A DNA stretch of 42,112 nucleotides from positions 1-42,112 of the forward strand of contig NW_022985582.1 of assembly GCF_010093815.1 (NCBI RefSeq). The letters run 5' to 3'. Numbering within the stretch: the first letter of the stretch is position 1; every line of letters starts with the position of its first letter. The position numbers and the translations under genes are program-made. Below the pieces are notes generated by a model. That model ran no database searches, was not told the DNA's origin, and saw only the letters and a list, made by a program, of their open reading frames with translations. Source of the stretch: Pseudovirgaria hyperparasitica. Lineage: Eukaryota; Ascomycota; Dothideomycetes; Acrospermales; Acrospermaceae. This document shows, one piece after another, positions 22,326 through 34,223 of the stretch.

Positions 22326-24080
22326 TTAATATATATATATTAGCGGCGTACTATATATATAATATATAGATACTAGTATACTTAGAAGAGGCTATATTAC
22401 GCTTAGATAATCTAAAATACTAGTTTATACTATATCGTGGAGATAAATTAGAGGATAATCATTTTAACTTTCCGAAGTTCCATGTATTATTATACCTAGT
22501 TAATACTATTAAATACTATAGTTTATTATATCTAATATTGGTAGAGCTACTAGAGTAATCTTATATTATAGTAAAGAAATTATATTAAGGTTTAAATAAG
22601 AGGGAGACGTTTCTATAGTAGATACTAGTAGTAGATATATATATAATGAATACTAAAATCTCTAGTAGTATAGAGGTAGCGGCTAGTACTAGTATATTAG
22701 TAGCCCCTAGCCTAGAGTAGCTTAATAATATATATAAGCTAGTTAGCTAGTAGCGTATTCTAAAGAAGCTATACTAGAGTAAATATATACTCTACGTCTT
22801 ATAGAGCTATAGACTATCTATATTCTACTAGACTACTATTAGCGACCTCTATAATATATATAGTAGTAGTTTTATATTATTTAATATAGTTATACCTTTT
22901 ATACGTAACTATCGTAATTAGCTTATTAGAGATAATATATTAAAAGATACGAATATTAAATATATTAAAAAGGACCCTTATAGACACGGGTCCTTTCTAT
23001 CTATATATATAAGACTATATATATACTAATACAACTAGATAGAGATATATCTATAGAGGCCTTTAACCTAATTTAGATAAGGTATATCTATAACTAGTAA
23101 AAGAGTAGTAAGGCTAGGGAGAATTATATAATAGTATAGAAGTTTAATAAGGGTAGTAACTACCTTAACGGGAAGCGGGTTAGTAAAGTCTATATATTTC
23201 TAGAGATATATAATACGGAGAGTATCGACGTAACTAGTAGTATAGTAGCGCGATTCCTAGGTATATTAGTTAAACTACTTAATAACTTGGGTAGAGGTAA
23301 TATTAATACTATTAGTAGTCTTATACTATTATATATAGTAGGTTAAAGGTCTAGTAATAAGACTCGTACGATAGATAGGTTCCGTGTCTACGAGCTAGAG
23401 TATATTCTATACCCTATATAGATTATATTACGTTGGTTAGTTATAGATAGTTTATTCTAGTTAGATATATATAGTAATTAGAGGATCTATAATAAGATAT
23501 ATAACCTAGACTTCTAGGCTATAAATAGACGAAATATAACTATAGCGTTAAAACACGGGTACGTATCGTAAGTCTATCGCTATCTACTACCGCCTACTAT
23601 AGTATACTAGTATATACCGGTATATAGCGGAAGTAATGGTTTATATATAGTAGTACTCGATAGTTATATTCTATACTAGAATATCTCTAAGGAATAATCG
23701 TGGTTTATTATAATTAGTTCTATAATAGACTTATATTTAATAACTATCTATAATTTTAGCTAAGGAGTATCTAGGGATACACCTCCTTATTATCTAATAA
23801 TTACTAGCTAGTATAAAAACTCCACGCCTGTAAAAGGGGTATATAGAACTAAAAGGATTCTTATTTACGGGTAGAACTAGATACGGATAGTATTAATCTA
23901 ATATAGATAGATTATATATATTAATACCCTAAAATCTAAACTATATCTCTAGGCCTACTAGACCTAGCTTATATCTAATTCTAATATTTTTATTATCCGC
24001 GTTTATACCTTATTAGATACTAGGTATATAATAAGTCTATAGTTAAGTAAGTATTAGATACGTAACGAGTCTATTAATAA
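22326..24080 (+). pseudogene. Plavaka-type transposase relic, C-terminal part
   Basis: The frame is shifted by the 610 inserted bases exactly as expected. The most telling block is at 22420-22630: RGDKLEDNHFNFPKFHVLLYL, then NTIKYYSLL, VELLEWSYIIVKKLYW and NKRETFLWWIL. This follows the family pattern of a leucine-rich helix, FxLPKxHxLxHY, a Gly-rich turn, a Glu-x-x-His block, and SNKR with Gln-Gln/Met-Leu, with RIP having changed His, Gly, Gln and Ser codons. The rest of the C-terminal region to about 24080 is open but not diagnostic. The frame ends near imperfect copies of ACTAGGTATATAATAAGTC (about 24019, 24087 and 24132). Confidence 0.82.
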
Positions 24081-25082
24081 ATAAGTACTAGGTATATAAT
24101 AAGTCTATATAAATAAGTATAAATAAGTATATACTAGGTATATAACGCTCTTACTAGGGAAACGTCTTTCTTAAGTATCTCCCTCTTCTAATATTTCTTC
24201 TTCTCTTTCTTTATTCTTTCTCTAGCCTTATAAGTATAGTTAGACTTATATTACTATATTATTAATATATATATTCTTATATAGACCGTTAGAAACTACG
24301 GTAACTAGATATACGTTCTTATAATAGATAAATATACTATACTAATATGTCGTATTGTTCGTGTTTAATATAAGGGTTTACTACTATAATTATTTATTAT
24401 TACGCTTGTCTATCTCTTCTTAATAATAGTACTAATTAATAATAATCTATTATAGAGATAATAGTTAGTATTACGTACTTCTCTTAAATATTTATATATT
24501 AATATTATATAAGTATATACTTTGCGGAGGTCCTCTATCCTTCTCTTAAGCTACCTAGACTATTCTCTAATTACTAGAAACTCTTATATCTAACTATTTC
24601 TACTATTTATTCCTTGGTTCTACTTATTAGGCTTTAAATAATAGCGAACTATAATAGATTAGTAGTTATCTATATTTCGTGTACGCCGAGTTAGTATACC
24701 TAAATATAATAGATAATAGTATATTTATAATAGTATATACTAGATCTTATAGTATTCCTCTTTAACGGTAGATCTATATAGTTATAAAGACGGTCTACTA
24801 TTCTATTATACCTATATACTACGCTACTCTTTTATTATATATAGATAGTATTACTAGAGTAGAGCTATTATCTATTATACTTAATATTATATATAGAGTA
24901 TTATATATTTAATATCGTTATTTCACGTGCTCTATATTAGTACGGGATCGGATACTAGTTATATATTTCCCCGCCTCTATTAAATTAACGAGTTATTACT
25001 AATAACTATACGGACTACTTATATCGATATAGCCGTAATATACGTGTTATATCTACGTCTATTATATAGAGTATATATATTA
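24081..25082. other. Spacer between transposase and helicase frames
   Basis: Contains the repeated ACTAGGTATATA motif (three copies up to about 24145) and a pyrimidine-rich tract (about 24175-24230) that could be a promoter feature of the downstream gene or an intron. No recognised gene. The downstream long frame may begin inside it. Confidence 0.35.
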
Positions 25083-27416
25083 TCTCTCTATTACCCTAGT
25101 AATATACCCTATTCTCTATTCTATCTATCTATAGCTACGTCTAGCTAGCCGCGAATAAATAGCCGAGTAGAAGTAAGTCTCAATATACTTTATATATTTA
25201 GGGCGTCCGATAGGTAGAAACTTCGGGTATATATAGAAGAGTTAATTTAAGAGGAATTTACTAGTCTATTACTAAACCTACGTAGTAAGGAAGTAAAGGA
25301 CTACTATATAAAACGAGAGTATTACCTCTAGATAGTCGCGGATAAATATATATTTATTAATAGTAGTTATACTATTTTATAGATAGATACTATATATTAA
25401 CTTAATACTATATTCTTGGTATTTACGCGTAACTAGCGGCGGTTAGCTAAATACTATTATATATGTTAAAACGATGCCCTAGGCTAGACGAGCTATTATA
25501 ATATTATATATACTCTATAAACCCGTCTAATATATCTAGCTAACCTAGTTATTCGACTATCGGACTACTAGTATCTATATCTTCTAAAGTAGCTATGCTA
25601 CCGTGTTATATATATATATATATCTATAGTCCTTATCCGCGATCGTACTCGGGTTACCCTAGTACTAATAACGGCTATATAGAATAGCACGACGCTATTA
25701 AATATTAAGGGTATAAAAATATATAATATAGTAGGTCTTAGTATAAATAAACTATTAGAATTTATTAGCTTATCTATAGATATACTAGGGGATATAGATA
25801 GTTATAGGCATGGTCGCGTCTACCTAGAATACCCGATTCTACTAAGCGAGTCGAGTAATATAATCCTTTATAAGGATAGTTTAGACTAGGTATTATAGTA
25901 GGCTATTAAATAGATACTAGGCTTAGGACTAGATTAGGTGGTTTTCCGCGTAGGCGATATAAACGGTATATTTAGAAGTCTACTATAATATATTAACTAT
26001 AATCTAACTATATAGGAACGTCGCGCTATAAGTATAGTAGTAGAATTTCTCTATCTAGCGCGCGTAGATAAGCTCGAGATATATATACGCTAATAGATAT
26101 TAGTATATATTAATATATTACGACTACTAAGCGGTATATTTTAATATATACTAGTATATCTAGTATATACTAGTATAATGCTATCGCTCTTCCGTAGACC
26201 TAATACTATTTATATATCTTAGGTTTTCGGTTATCGGTTACGTATAGAGTTATATATATAGTAGATACCTTACTAGATTTAGGTCTTTCGTCGATAGTAT
26301 ATAGATATACCCTAGTCTACTTAATATAGGCGTAGTTAATACTTTATCTACTTAAATAATAGACGTTAATAACGACGTAACTAGTATATTTATCTATTAT
26401 ATTATTAGCTAGCTAATATTATATTAGGAGAGTTAAGCGCCGCCGTTCTATCTACTCTATCTATTAATATTAATATACTAGTAATTATAACCTAATCACC
26501 TTATAAATTAATATATAATATTAGTATACTTAAGAGTTTAAGCGAACGTATAAAAGTCTAATATTATATACTATTTAGGGCCGGGGAGGAAGCGTCTACT
26601 AGTATAGTAGTTATTAAGGCGATAGTAGAAGTCTATATATAACTAGATATACTAAGTCCGCCTTCTTCTTATATAGTTCTATCGCTAGATAATATTACTA
26701 GTTTTAATATTACGGGAGAGGAGTTTATAGACACGAACCTATAAATATTAGTATAATATTAGCTTAATAGTACGTATTATAGTATAAAGTAAGTTATATT
26801 TAAGTAGTAGTTAGACATGTACGCTAGTATACTAATAGATATATAGTATCTCTACTATAAATAGAATAGGTAAGGCATAGCTAGTAATATCTTACTATCT
26901 AGAAGAGATAGTTACTATAGAATTTAGAAGATAGGCTTAGCGTCTATAGTATTAGTATATTAGATAGCTAAACTTTTATATAATACTATTTACTTATATC
27001 TATATTTATCTAAGCTCTAATTTAATAGCCTTCTATAACGTACTATATACTCGGTCGGTAAGCTACTAGACTTATATAATAGTAGTATACTACCCTACTT
27101 TATATACTACTTAAGCTACTATTACTTTAGTCTATATTAATCTTAGCTTCCTTTAGTCGTCCCTATATTATAAAAGAAAACTTCTATAAACCTTTTCTCT
27201 ACTTATCTTGGTTTTTAAACCTAAATCTTACCTTCTATACTTTATTCCGTGTTAATTACGACTGTATATAAACGCTATATTAAACTTAACTCTATTAACC
27301 CTTAAGGTCCATTCTATATAATAGTTAGCGAGGTTATATTTATAGTTTATAGTATAGATTAAGAACTCGTTATATTTAGTAATATTTAGAACTAGTCTAT
27401 ACTTAATATAATTAAG
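25083..27416 (+). pseudogene. Unidentified long frame, joined in frame to the helicase
   Basis: Open through RIP-type stops for about 780 codons. Coding-like segments include EVKDYYIKREYYLWIVADKY (near 25280), a possible C-x2-C remnant (YYYIC, near 25450), YRHGRVYLEYPILLSES (near 25800) and FRVGDINGIFRSLL (near 25945). None matches a family I know. The same frame runs without a shift into the hexapeptide repeat at 27417 and the helicase region after it, so this may be the N-terminal half of one protein of over 2,300 residues. Two separate genes that happen to share a frame are also possible: a start codon cannot be trusted after RIP. Confidence 0.45.
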
Positions 27417-27671
27417 TCTTATATTTAAGCCGAGTCTTACGTTTAAGCCGAGTCTTACGTTTAAGCCGATCCTTACGTTTAAGCCGAGTCTTATATTTAA
27501 GTCGAGCCTTACGCTTAAGCCGATTCTTACGTTTAAGTTAAGTCTTATATTTAAGCTAAGCCTTACGTTTAAGTCGAGCCTTATACTTAAGCTAATTCTT
27601 ATGTTTAAGCTAAGCCTTATATTTAAGCTAATTCTTATATTTAAGCTAAGTCTTACGCTTAAGTCGAAGCT
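27417..27671 (+). repeat. 18-bp tandem repeat coding a hexapeptide, about 14 units
   Basis: Consensus TTTAAGCCGAGTCTTACG, about 14 units with transitions at several places, most units ending in the same ACGTTTAAG or ATATTTAAG. In the frame shared by both sides it reads (Q/stop)-AESYV repeats. It links the unidentified N-terminal frame and the helicase region. Confidence 0.88.
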
Positions 27672-29822
27672 TATAATATAACTACTATCTTAATCGATAA
27701 TAAACTACTCGTCTTTAGTATACTTACTAGTAACTACTATTCTAACGACGAGTATAAACTTAAGAAGGTCTAAAGTAGTAAGGCTCCCGTTTCTACTTAC
27801 GCTATCTATTAGATCTCTCTTATATAGAGTAATCTATAGTTAACCTTTAGGAATATCTATAGTATTAGTAGAGAAATAGATAGACTTAAGTAGAAATAAG
27901 CGAAAACTTAAGCTAAGCTTAAGCTAGTAGTATTTAAGGCTCGTGGTAAAGGTTATAGCTTTAAAGAGTCGATTAGTTATATATATAGATTCCTTAAATT
28001 CCCTAAGTACTACTCTTAGATTAAGTTATATACTCGCTTCTAATAGATTAATAAAGAGAAATTAGTATCCTTAATAAGCTTACTCCGCTTTAATCATACT
28101 AATATCCTTCTATTATCCAACTACCCTACAGTATAGATCTTTAAGATTAAGTAAGTAGATAACTTTATTAAGTATTTTTCTAAACTTTCTAATCTTATTA
28201 TAAGCGAAGCAGATAAAGCTAATATACTATATACTAATACTAGCCTCTACGAAGACCCTTATAACTTTTAGATTATTAAACTTATAGCTAGCGAGCTTCT
28301 TAGTATAGGTTTTACTATTCTATTATATATTAGACCTAATATAATATATAAATAAGTAAAGTAATTCTTCGAAGATCTAGGTACTTATACTATAGTTTAT
28401 ATCTTACTACCGCTACGTAACTCTATAGATCTTACTAACTTTAATAATAAGCTTAAACTAGAGAGTAATCTAATTAATTCATAGTATATAGGAGTTACTA
28501 CTCCCTATATATAATACGGTATAATAAGTAGACTAGACACTTAGCTCTAGATCTCTATTCTCTACCGCGAGTTATTTAATAAGAAATTTAACTATCTAAT
28601 ATATATTACTATAAGTACCTTATAAGACGAATAGACGGATCTTCTATTATTCTAATTCTAAGACGTTACTATTAGATATATCTAGCTCTTAGGTATTACT
28701 CGGGCGCTCTTAGCTATCGTCTATTCTATTAATATAAAAGGATTCTATTATATGGAACTAGGTAGTTATGGGTACCTTAAAGTAGATTTAAAGAATTATA
28801 ATAACGATATATACCGCTTTAAAGTCCTTTAATTTCGTCTAGGCGTCCTTCTATTCGAATACCTTACTCTAAAAGTCTTTAATAAGGTTAGGCGTCCTTC
28901 TAAAGTATCTAAGGTACTAATTATATTAATAGATATAGTTACTAATATAACTTAAGCTTATCCTAAATATTTTATTCGGACTAGTAACACTAGTTTAAGT
29001 ATAATTAGGTCGTCTCTTACTACGCTTATAGGGTTTATAGACGTTCCGGCTTTAGTTAGTATATAAATCTATAATAAGCTTACTAAGTAATATATTAATA
29101 CGTGCTAGAAACTAACCTACTACGCTATATAAGCTTCTAGAGACGGCGGCGTAGACGACTATACTACTTAGGATATGTTTAATACGATAGTCCTTAATAT
29201 TATTATAGACTTAGTATCTATATCTCTAATATATAGGTTCTCTAACTCTAATAATAAGATTCTAGATTATAGTATAGAGCCTTAGAATACTCTTATTACT
29301 CTTTCTAAATTATCTATATCCCTAGATAATAATAAGGATATAAATATAGAATATAGTTACGATATTATTAGTAACGAAGGTTCTATTACTAGCCCTATCG
29401 CTAATATATATATACTTCTAATATTATCTAAAGTCTACTCTAGTATCCTATTCTCTTTACTACCCTCTATATAGAATCTAATACTTAGTAATAACTACCT
29501 AAATCTTTAACCTGTCGACTATAACCACTACGTTAAAGATTATAAAAGATTCTATAATCTCTAGAATATTATATGTTTAGAACTATCTCCCTAATAATAG
29601 TATATCTATATATAGGCGACGGACGTACTTAGGGCTTAGTTTCTACTTTATAGCTATAGAGGAGCTAGAAAGAGCTATTTATAGCTTTATCTACTACTAG
29701 CTATACTTCTAATTAATAAAATAAATAGTACTTCTATTATCGCTTATACTACTAAGGTAGTTATTCTATCTAGTAATGTAATAGTATACCTCCCTATACT
29801 AGGTTCTACCTAAATATAGAGA

Positions 29823-29838
29823 ATATATATATATATAT
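29823..29838 (+). repeat. (AT)8 run carrying a frame change
   Basis: The helicase frame is phase 0 up to here (Walker A) and phase 2 after it (all later motifs). Slippage in this dinucleotide run, or a small intron, would explain it. Confidence 0.6.
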
Positions 29839-31669
29839 TATTATCGGCCTAACTAACGAAACCTATAACGACGCTATAAGAAAAGTATATAAATATATAA
29901 GTAATATATTTACTTACTATAAGTCTCTAAAGACACTAGTTATTCTTTAAAGATACGCCGAAGCCGTTAATTAAGAGGTTTTCTTTACTATAGCTAGACT
30001 ATCTTATTACGGTAACCCTCTTATTAGACTAACCTAGAATAATATAATAGGCGGTACTATCCTCGTGTAAGCTTAGGCTAACTATAGTAAATAACTATCG
30101 GAATATAGTACGGATCCCTATACTTATCTATAGGAACTATATACTAGTTACGTTACGCTTAAGGTTATTAGACTTATTAAATCTTAATACTAATATAAAT
30201 AGATCCCTAAGAATTTCGAGAAAGAAACGGCTTAGCTATTATATACTATCTATAAATATTATACTTATAATAAGGATATATCTAAGGAGAAGTATAATAG
30301 GATAAACGAGCTATACCTCGCTACCTAGGACCTAGTTACTATCTATGCCTAGATTTATATAGGGACCCTATATATTATAAATATCGCTAAGGTAGTCTAT
30401 AATATATATCCGATTTTAGTTATAATAGAAGAGGCTATATATATCCTTAAAAGTAATATACTTAGGATTATTATTAATTATACTACTATAGAATAGTAAC
30501 CGACATTTATTTACGTTAGTAACCTACGCTAGCTTAATACCTACTAGTATAATAGTACTAATATATAGGCCGCGAACTAGAGGATCTCCTTTATAAAGCG
30601 CTAGATATAATATAGCTTCCCGACTACTTACCTTACCAAGTTAGAACGCTTAGTTCCTAGAATAATAAATATTATATTACTAATTACTTACTTAGGCGAG
30701 CTAACAACCTCGCCCTATATAACGAATAATATTAATATACTACTTATAGAGACCGTTTAATAAATATTTAGAATCCATAGCTATTAACACGTTATATACG
30801 CTAATATTAATAGAGATTACGTGTATACGGTAAATAACTTAATATATAATATAGACTTATTACGTTTTACTTAGTAGATCATTACTAAGCTACTCTATTA
30901 TAGCGTTATACTTAATCGTGTACTCTATATTTCTATATACGCTATCTAACGTAATCTATTTAAAGGGATAGTTAGGAACTCGCTTCTAACTATACTTACC
31001 GTAGCGGATAAAGCTTAATTTAATACCCTACCTAAGCCGGTATAGAAGCTTATCTAATGGCGTTTATAGAACGGTTCTTAGGGTTATAATAATAATATAG
31101 TCCTTATCGACCTAGTCTAAACTAATCGCTTCGGCTTCCTCTTAGAAGTAAACTATAATATCGTTACTATTACGCGTGCTAAATAGATAATAGTTATTAT
31201 TACTAACTTCGTATCTCTTAAGAGGTAGAAAGTCCTAGATAGCGTACTTAGCGAGATATAGAATAAGTACTCTAAGATTTATATAATATATATATATACG
31301 ACCCCCGACCTAGATAGCCTCCCTCTACTCTCTAATATATCTAATTACTAATATAGTTACTCTATACTTAGTATTAGAGAGAGAGAAGAATAAAGTAATT
31401 AATAAACTACTAATAGTACTAAGCCCTATAAGCCGCTAGTCTACTATAAATATAATATTAAAGAATATAAGTCTATTAAGTATCTAAGAGGGTCGACACT
31501 TATATCTAATAACTATTAGAATATTAGCTATAAAACTAATATTTACCCTAAACCCAAGACGCTTATAGGTACGTTTTATTATAATTATAAGACTACTAGT
31601 TATACTTAGCGTTATTATTCTAGCCGTACTAAATTACTAGCACGTATAAATAGTAATAATCTAGTTAAT

Positions 31670-31744
31670 ACTACTAGAGCTAGTACTACTAGAGCTAATA
31701 CTACTAGAACTAATACTACTAGAACTAATACTACTAGAGCTAAT
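31670..31744 (+). repeat. 15-bp tandem repeat coding TTRAN
   Basis: Five units of ACTACTAGAGCTAAT with minor changes, in frame with the zinc knuckles; a low-complexity tail. Confidence 0.85.
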
Positions 31745-33157
31745 ACTACTAACGAAGTAACTACTAGCGGCTAGGATAATAGAGACTATAAGGATACCGA
31801 CCGAGACGGCGGTATTATAATATATAAAGATATAGAAGTTAATTAGTAATAGTATACGATTAGACTTATATATTAGGGCTACTTAGTTACGGCTTCTTAG
31901 TAAGTATATCTCTATATCTATTTTAGATATAGTCATAATATCCTACTAGATAGATAGTTTAGCTCTATTAAAGATCTATTAAGGGTATTTCTATTACGTC
32001 TACTCTAGTATAGATACGCTATTAGATAATATGGCGCTACTAGGCACGTTAACTAGTATCTACTAATTAAGAAATAAATATAATTCTATATCTACTACGA
32101 GCCCCGGCCTAATAACGTAGACTTCCTTTAGTTATCCCCTTTATACTTTTAAAACTACTTCTAGCCTTTATATTAGAAGATATTACTATCTAAAGAGAAA
32201 ATATAAAAAAATATACACTCTAATCAAAGCCCCCACCTTTAGACTTTAACTATAATATATATAGAATATAGTAAACCTAAATATCGCGTACTTTAAAAGT
32301 ATAGAAGAATATAATACTTAAATATAATAAAATATAGGCGCACGATACTCGGAGAGTACCTAGGGATAAGTATATAAATATAAAATGGGATAAGACTAAC
32401 GTAGTACCTTATATATATATAGCTATATACCGTCCTAGACGTAGTCGCCTATAATATAATATTATAAGATAAGAATTATAGCTATCTAATTCTATTAAGG
32501 ATATTAGATAATATAAAGTAAATAACTACACGCCCGACTACGCCACGCTAAGCCACGTATATATTATAAACGTGTATTCGAGGAATAATAAGGATATAAA
32601 TAAGTTTTATCTAGTAGGTACCTTATTATTCCGGCTTCTATCTCTATTATCTAATCTATATCTCCGTCTTCCTCGCGCCTATAATATACTATATATATAC
32701 TATATAATTAGTCTATAAATTATAAATACTATATTAACTATATATATTAACTATATATAATTAATATATCGAATCTAATTCTATAATAAAGTAACCGTCG
32801 GAATATAGTAATTACTATAGTACTACTTTATATCTTAAGTCTAGATATATAAGTAAAGTATAAAGCTATAGAGGCGTGTATAAGGTAGCTATATATAGAA
32901 GTATATATAGCTACTCTACTTATAGACTATAGATATTAAACTAAGAACGAGCTTAGCGTAAAAAGAGCACGTAAGATTATTAATAAGATAGCGGGTAAAT
33001 TCCTAGTAGTATAGAAAAGAGTAGTAGAGTATATAGAGATAAAGGCGCTATACTATATCTACGACTAGGTACGCACTACAGTATAGAAAACTATATATTA
33101 TAGAAAAACTATCTCCGAGTATAAGAAGAGACGTATAATTATAGCCCTATATTCTAT

Positions 33158-33240
33158 AACCTTATAATCCCCGTCTATTATAACCTTATAACCTCCGCCT
33201 ATTGCAATCTTATAACCCCCGCCTATTATAACCTTATAGC
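33158..33240. repeat. 24-bp tandem repeat, about 3.5 units
   Basis: Units start at 33158, 33182, 33206 and 33230, each AA(C/T)CTTATA plus a C-rich part ending in CTATT. Confidence 0.8.
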
Positions 33241-33570
33241 TCTTATATACCACGACCTTATAGTCTATACTTATAGCGGTCCTATAGTCTACTAATATAT
33301 ATACTATAAGAAAAATCGAATTTATAATTAGGTTCGACGATAACGTATTCCTTAAAATACTAGTACCTATATCTAACTAGTAGAAAGATTATAGCGACGC
33401 TTCGTGTATTAATTTAGTAGTATTTATATAGTAAATTAGGGTCTAATACGTAATAAAGACTAGAAGGGCACTTAACTAGAGCTATACTACCATATATTCT
33501 ATTATACTACTAGTTAAGTATATAATAAGTAAAATAGAACTAGAGGTAGATATTAGATAGCTCCTATAGT

Positions 33571-33704
33571 TAGTAATTAAACATGTCCTAGAATATAGTA
33601 ATAGTATAATACTTCTCGGCCTTAGATAGAATATAGATAGTAATTAAACATGTCCTAGAATATAGTAATAGTATAATACTTCTTAGCCTTAGATAGAATA
33701 TAGA
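33571..33704. repeat. 67-bp tandem duplication
   Basis: Two copies (33571-33637, 33638-33704) that differ at about two positions (TCTCGGCC against TCTTAGCC), both C-to-T or G-to-A. A young duplication. Confidence 0.9.
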
Positions 33705-33942
33705 TAGTATACTAGAAGCAAAACGAAATATAAACTAGTAACTAATATATAATAGTATAGATAGCTATATATAGGTTATACTTAAATAAATCCGCCCCTC
33801 CGTCCCTAATACTATACTTACTATAACTAGTATAATAATAGTAATAGAAAGCTACCACCTATGATAGTAGAGATACCTATAGAGATAGTATTATAGATAG
33901 TAGATAGTATTACCTAAACGACTCGACCCTTTCTCTAGTAAT

Positions 33943-34182
33943 TGTTAGGGCTAACACTAGGATAGACTTAACTAGAACACTATGGTCTAGTACGGTCCGT
34001 GACAGGTGGACCTAGGGTAAGCCAGCTAGAATAAGCGAGACTACTATATAAGTAGGCCGTATACACTTGATTCCTACTCTTTAGGAATTAACCTCGTTAA
34101 GAGAGTAGACTACCCTTTTAAATATATTCCCGAATCCTTCTATGACCTATTAGACTACTATTCTACGTCTATAATCCTTATA
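33943..34182 (+). repeat. Chromovirus 2, 5' LTR
   Basis: 240 bp, TG start, ends CCTTATA (ancestral TTACA). It aligns end to end with 40739-40978. Confidence 0.92.
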
Positions 34183-34223
34183 TTTTGATTCCTCTTTATA
34201 TAGCACGACGGTAGTTTATAGAA

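Larger units (their letters stand above)
27672..32150 (+). pseudogene. SF1 helicase (UPF1/DNA2-like) relic with two C-terminal CCHC zinc knuckles
   Basis: Walker A lies at 29652-29675: now YRGARKS, one change from the G-x-R-G-A-G-K-S pattern. Then a DEA-type motif II (LVIIEEAI, near 30420), motif III GDPRQLNP (now SNLRWLNT, 30518-30540), a TKLERLVPRIINI block (near 30640), and the IVTITRAK motif VI region (near 31160), preceded by IVLIDLVWTNRFGFL. These are the UPF1/DNA2/SMUBP2 (AAA_11/AAA_12) marks. The frame shifts once, at a (AT)8 run (29823-29838). After the helicase come two CCHC patterns at 31442-31483 and 31577-31618, with all Cys and His codons now Tyr, and a TTRAN repeat. The frame is mostly open to about 32150. 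The family unwinds nucleic acid using ATP. The helicase/knuckle order is uncommon. Confidence 0.8.
32151..33942. other. Repeat-rich spacer before chromovirus 2
   Basis: No recognised gene. Includes two local tandem repeats (33158-33240 and 33571-33704). The stretch 32220-32800 is AT-rich and holds no frame I can defend. The right edge of the 23-kb block should lie here or beyond, but I could not find an inverted repeat that matches its left edge. Confidence 0.4.

Noticed and set aside
27171-27416. Intergenic space between two genes
   Set aside because: The frame stays open and coding-like through it, so a gene boundary here is not supported, though it cannot be excluded.
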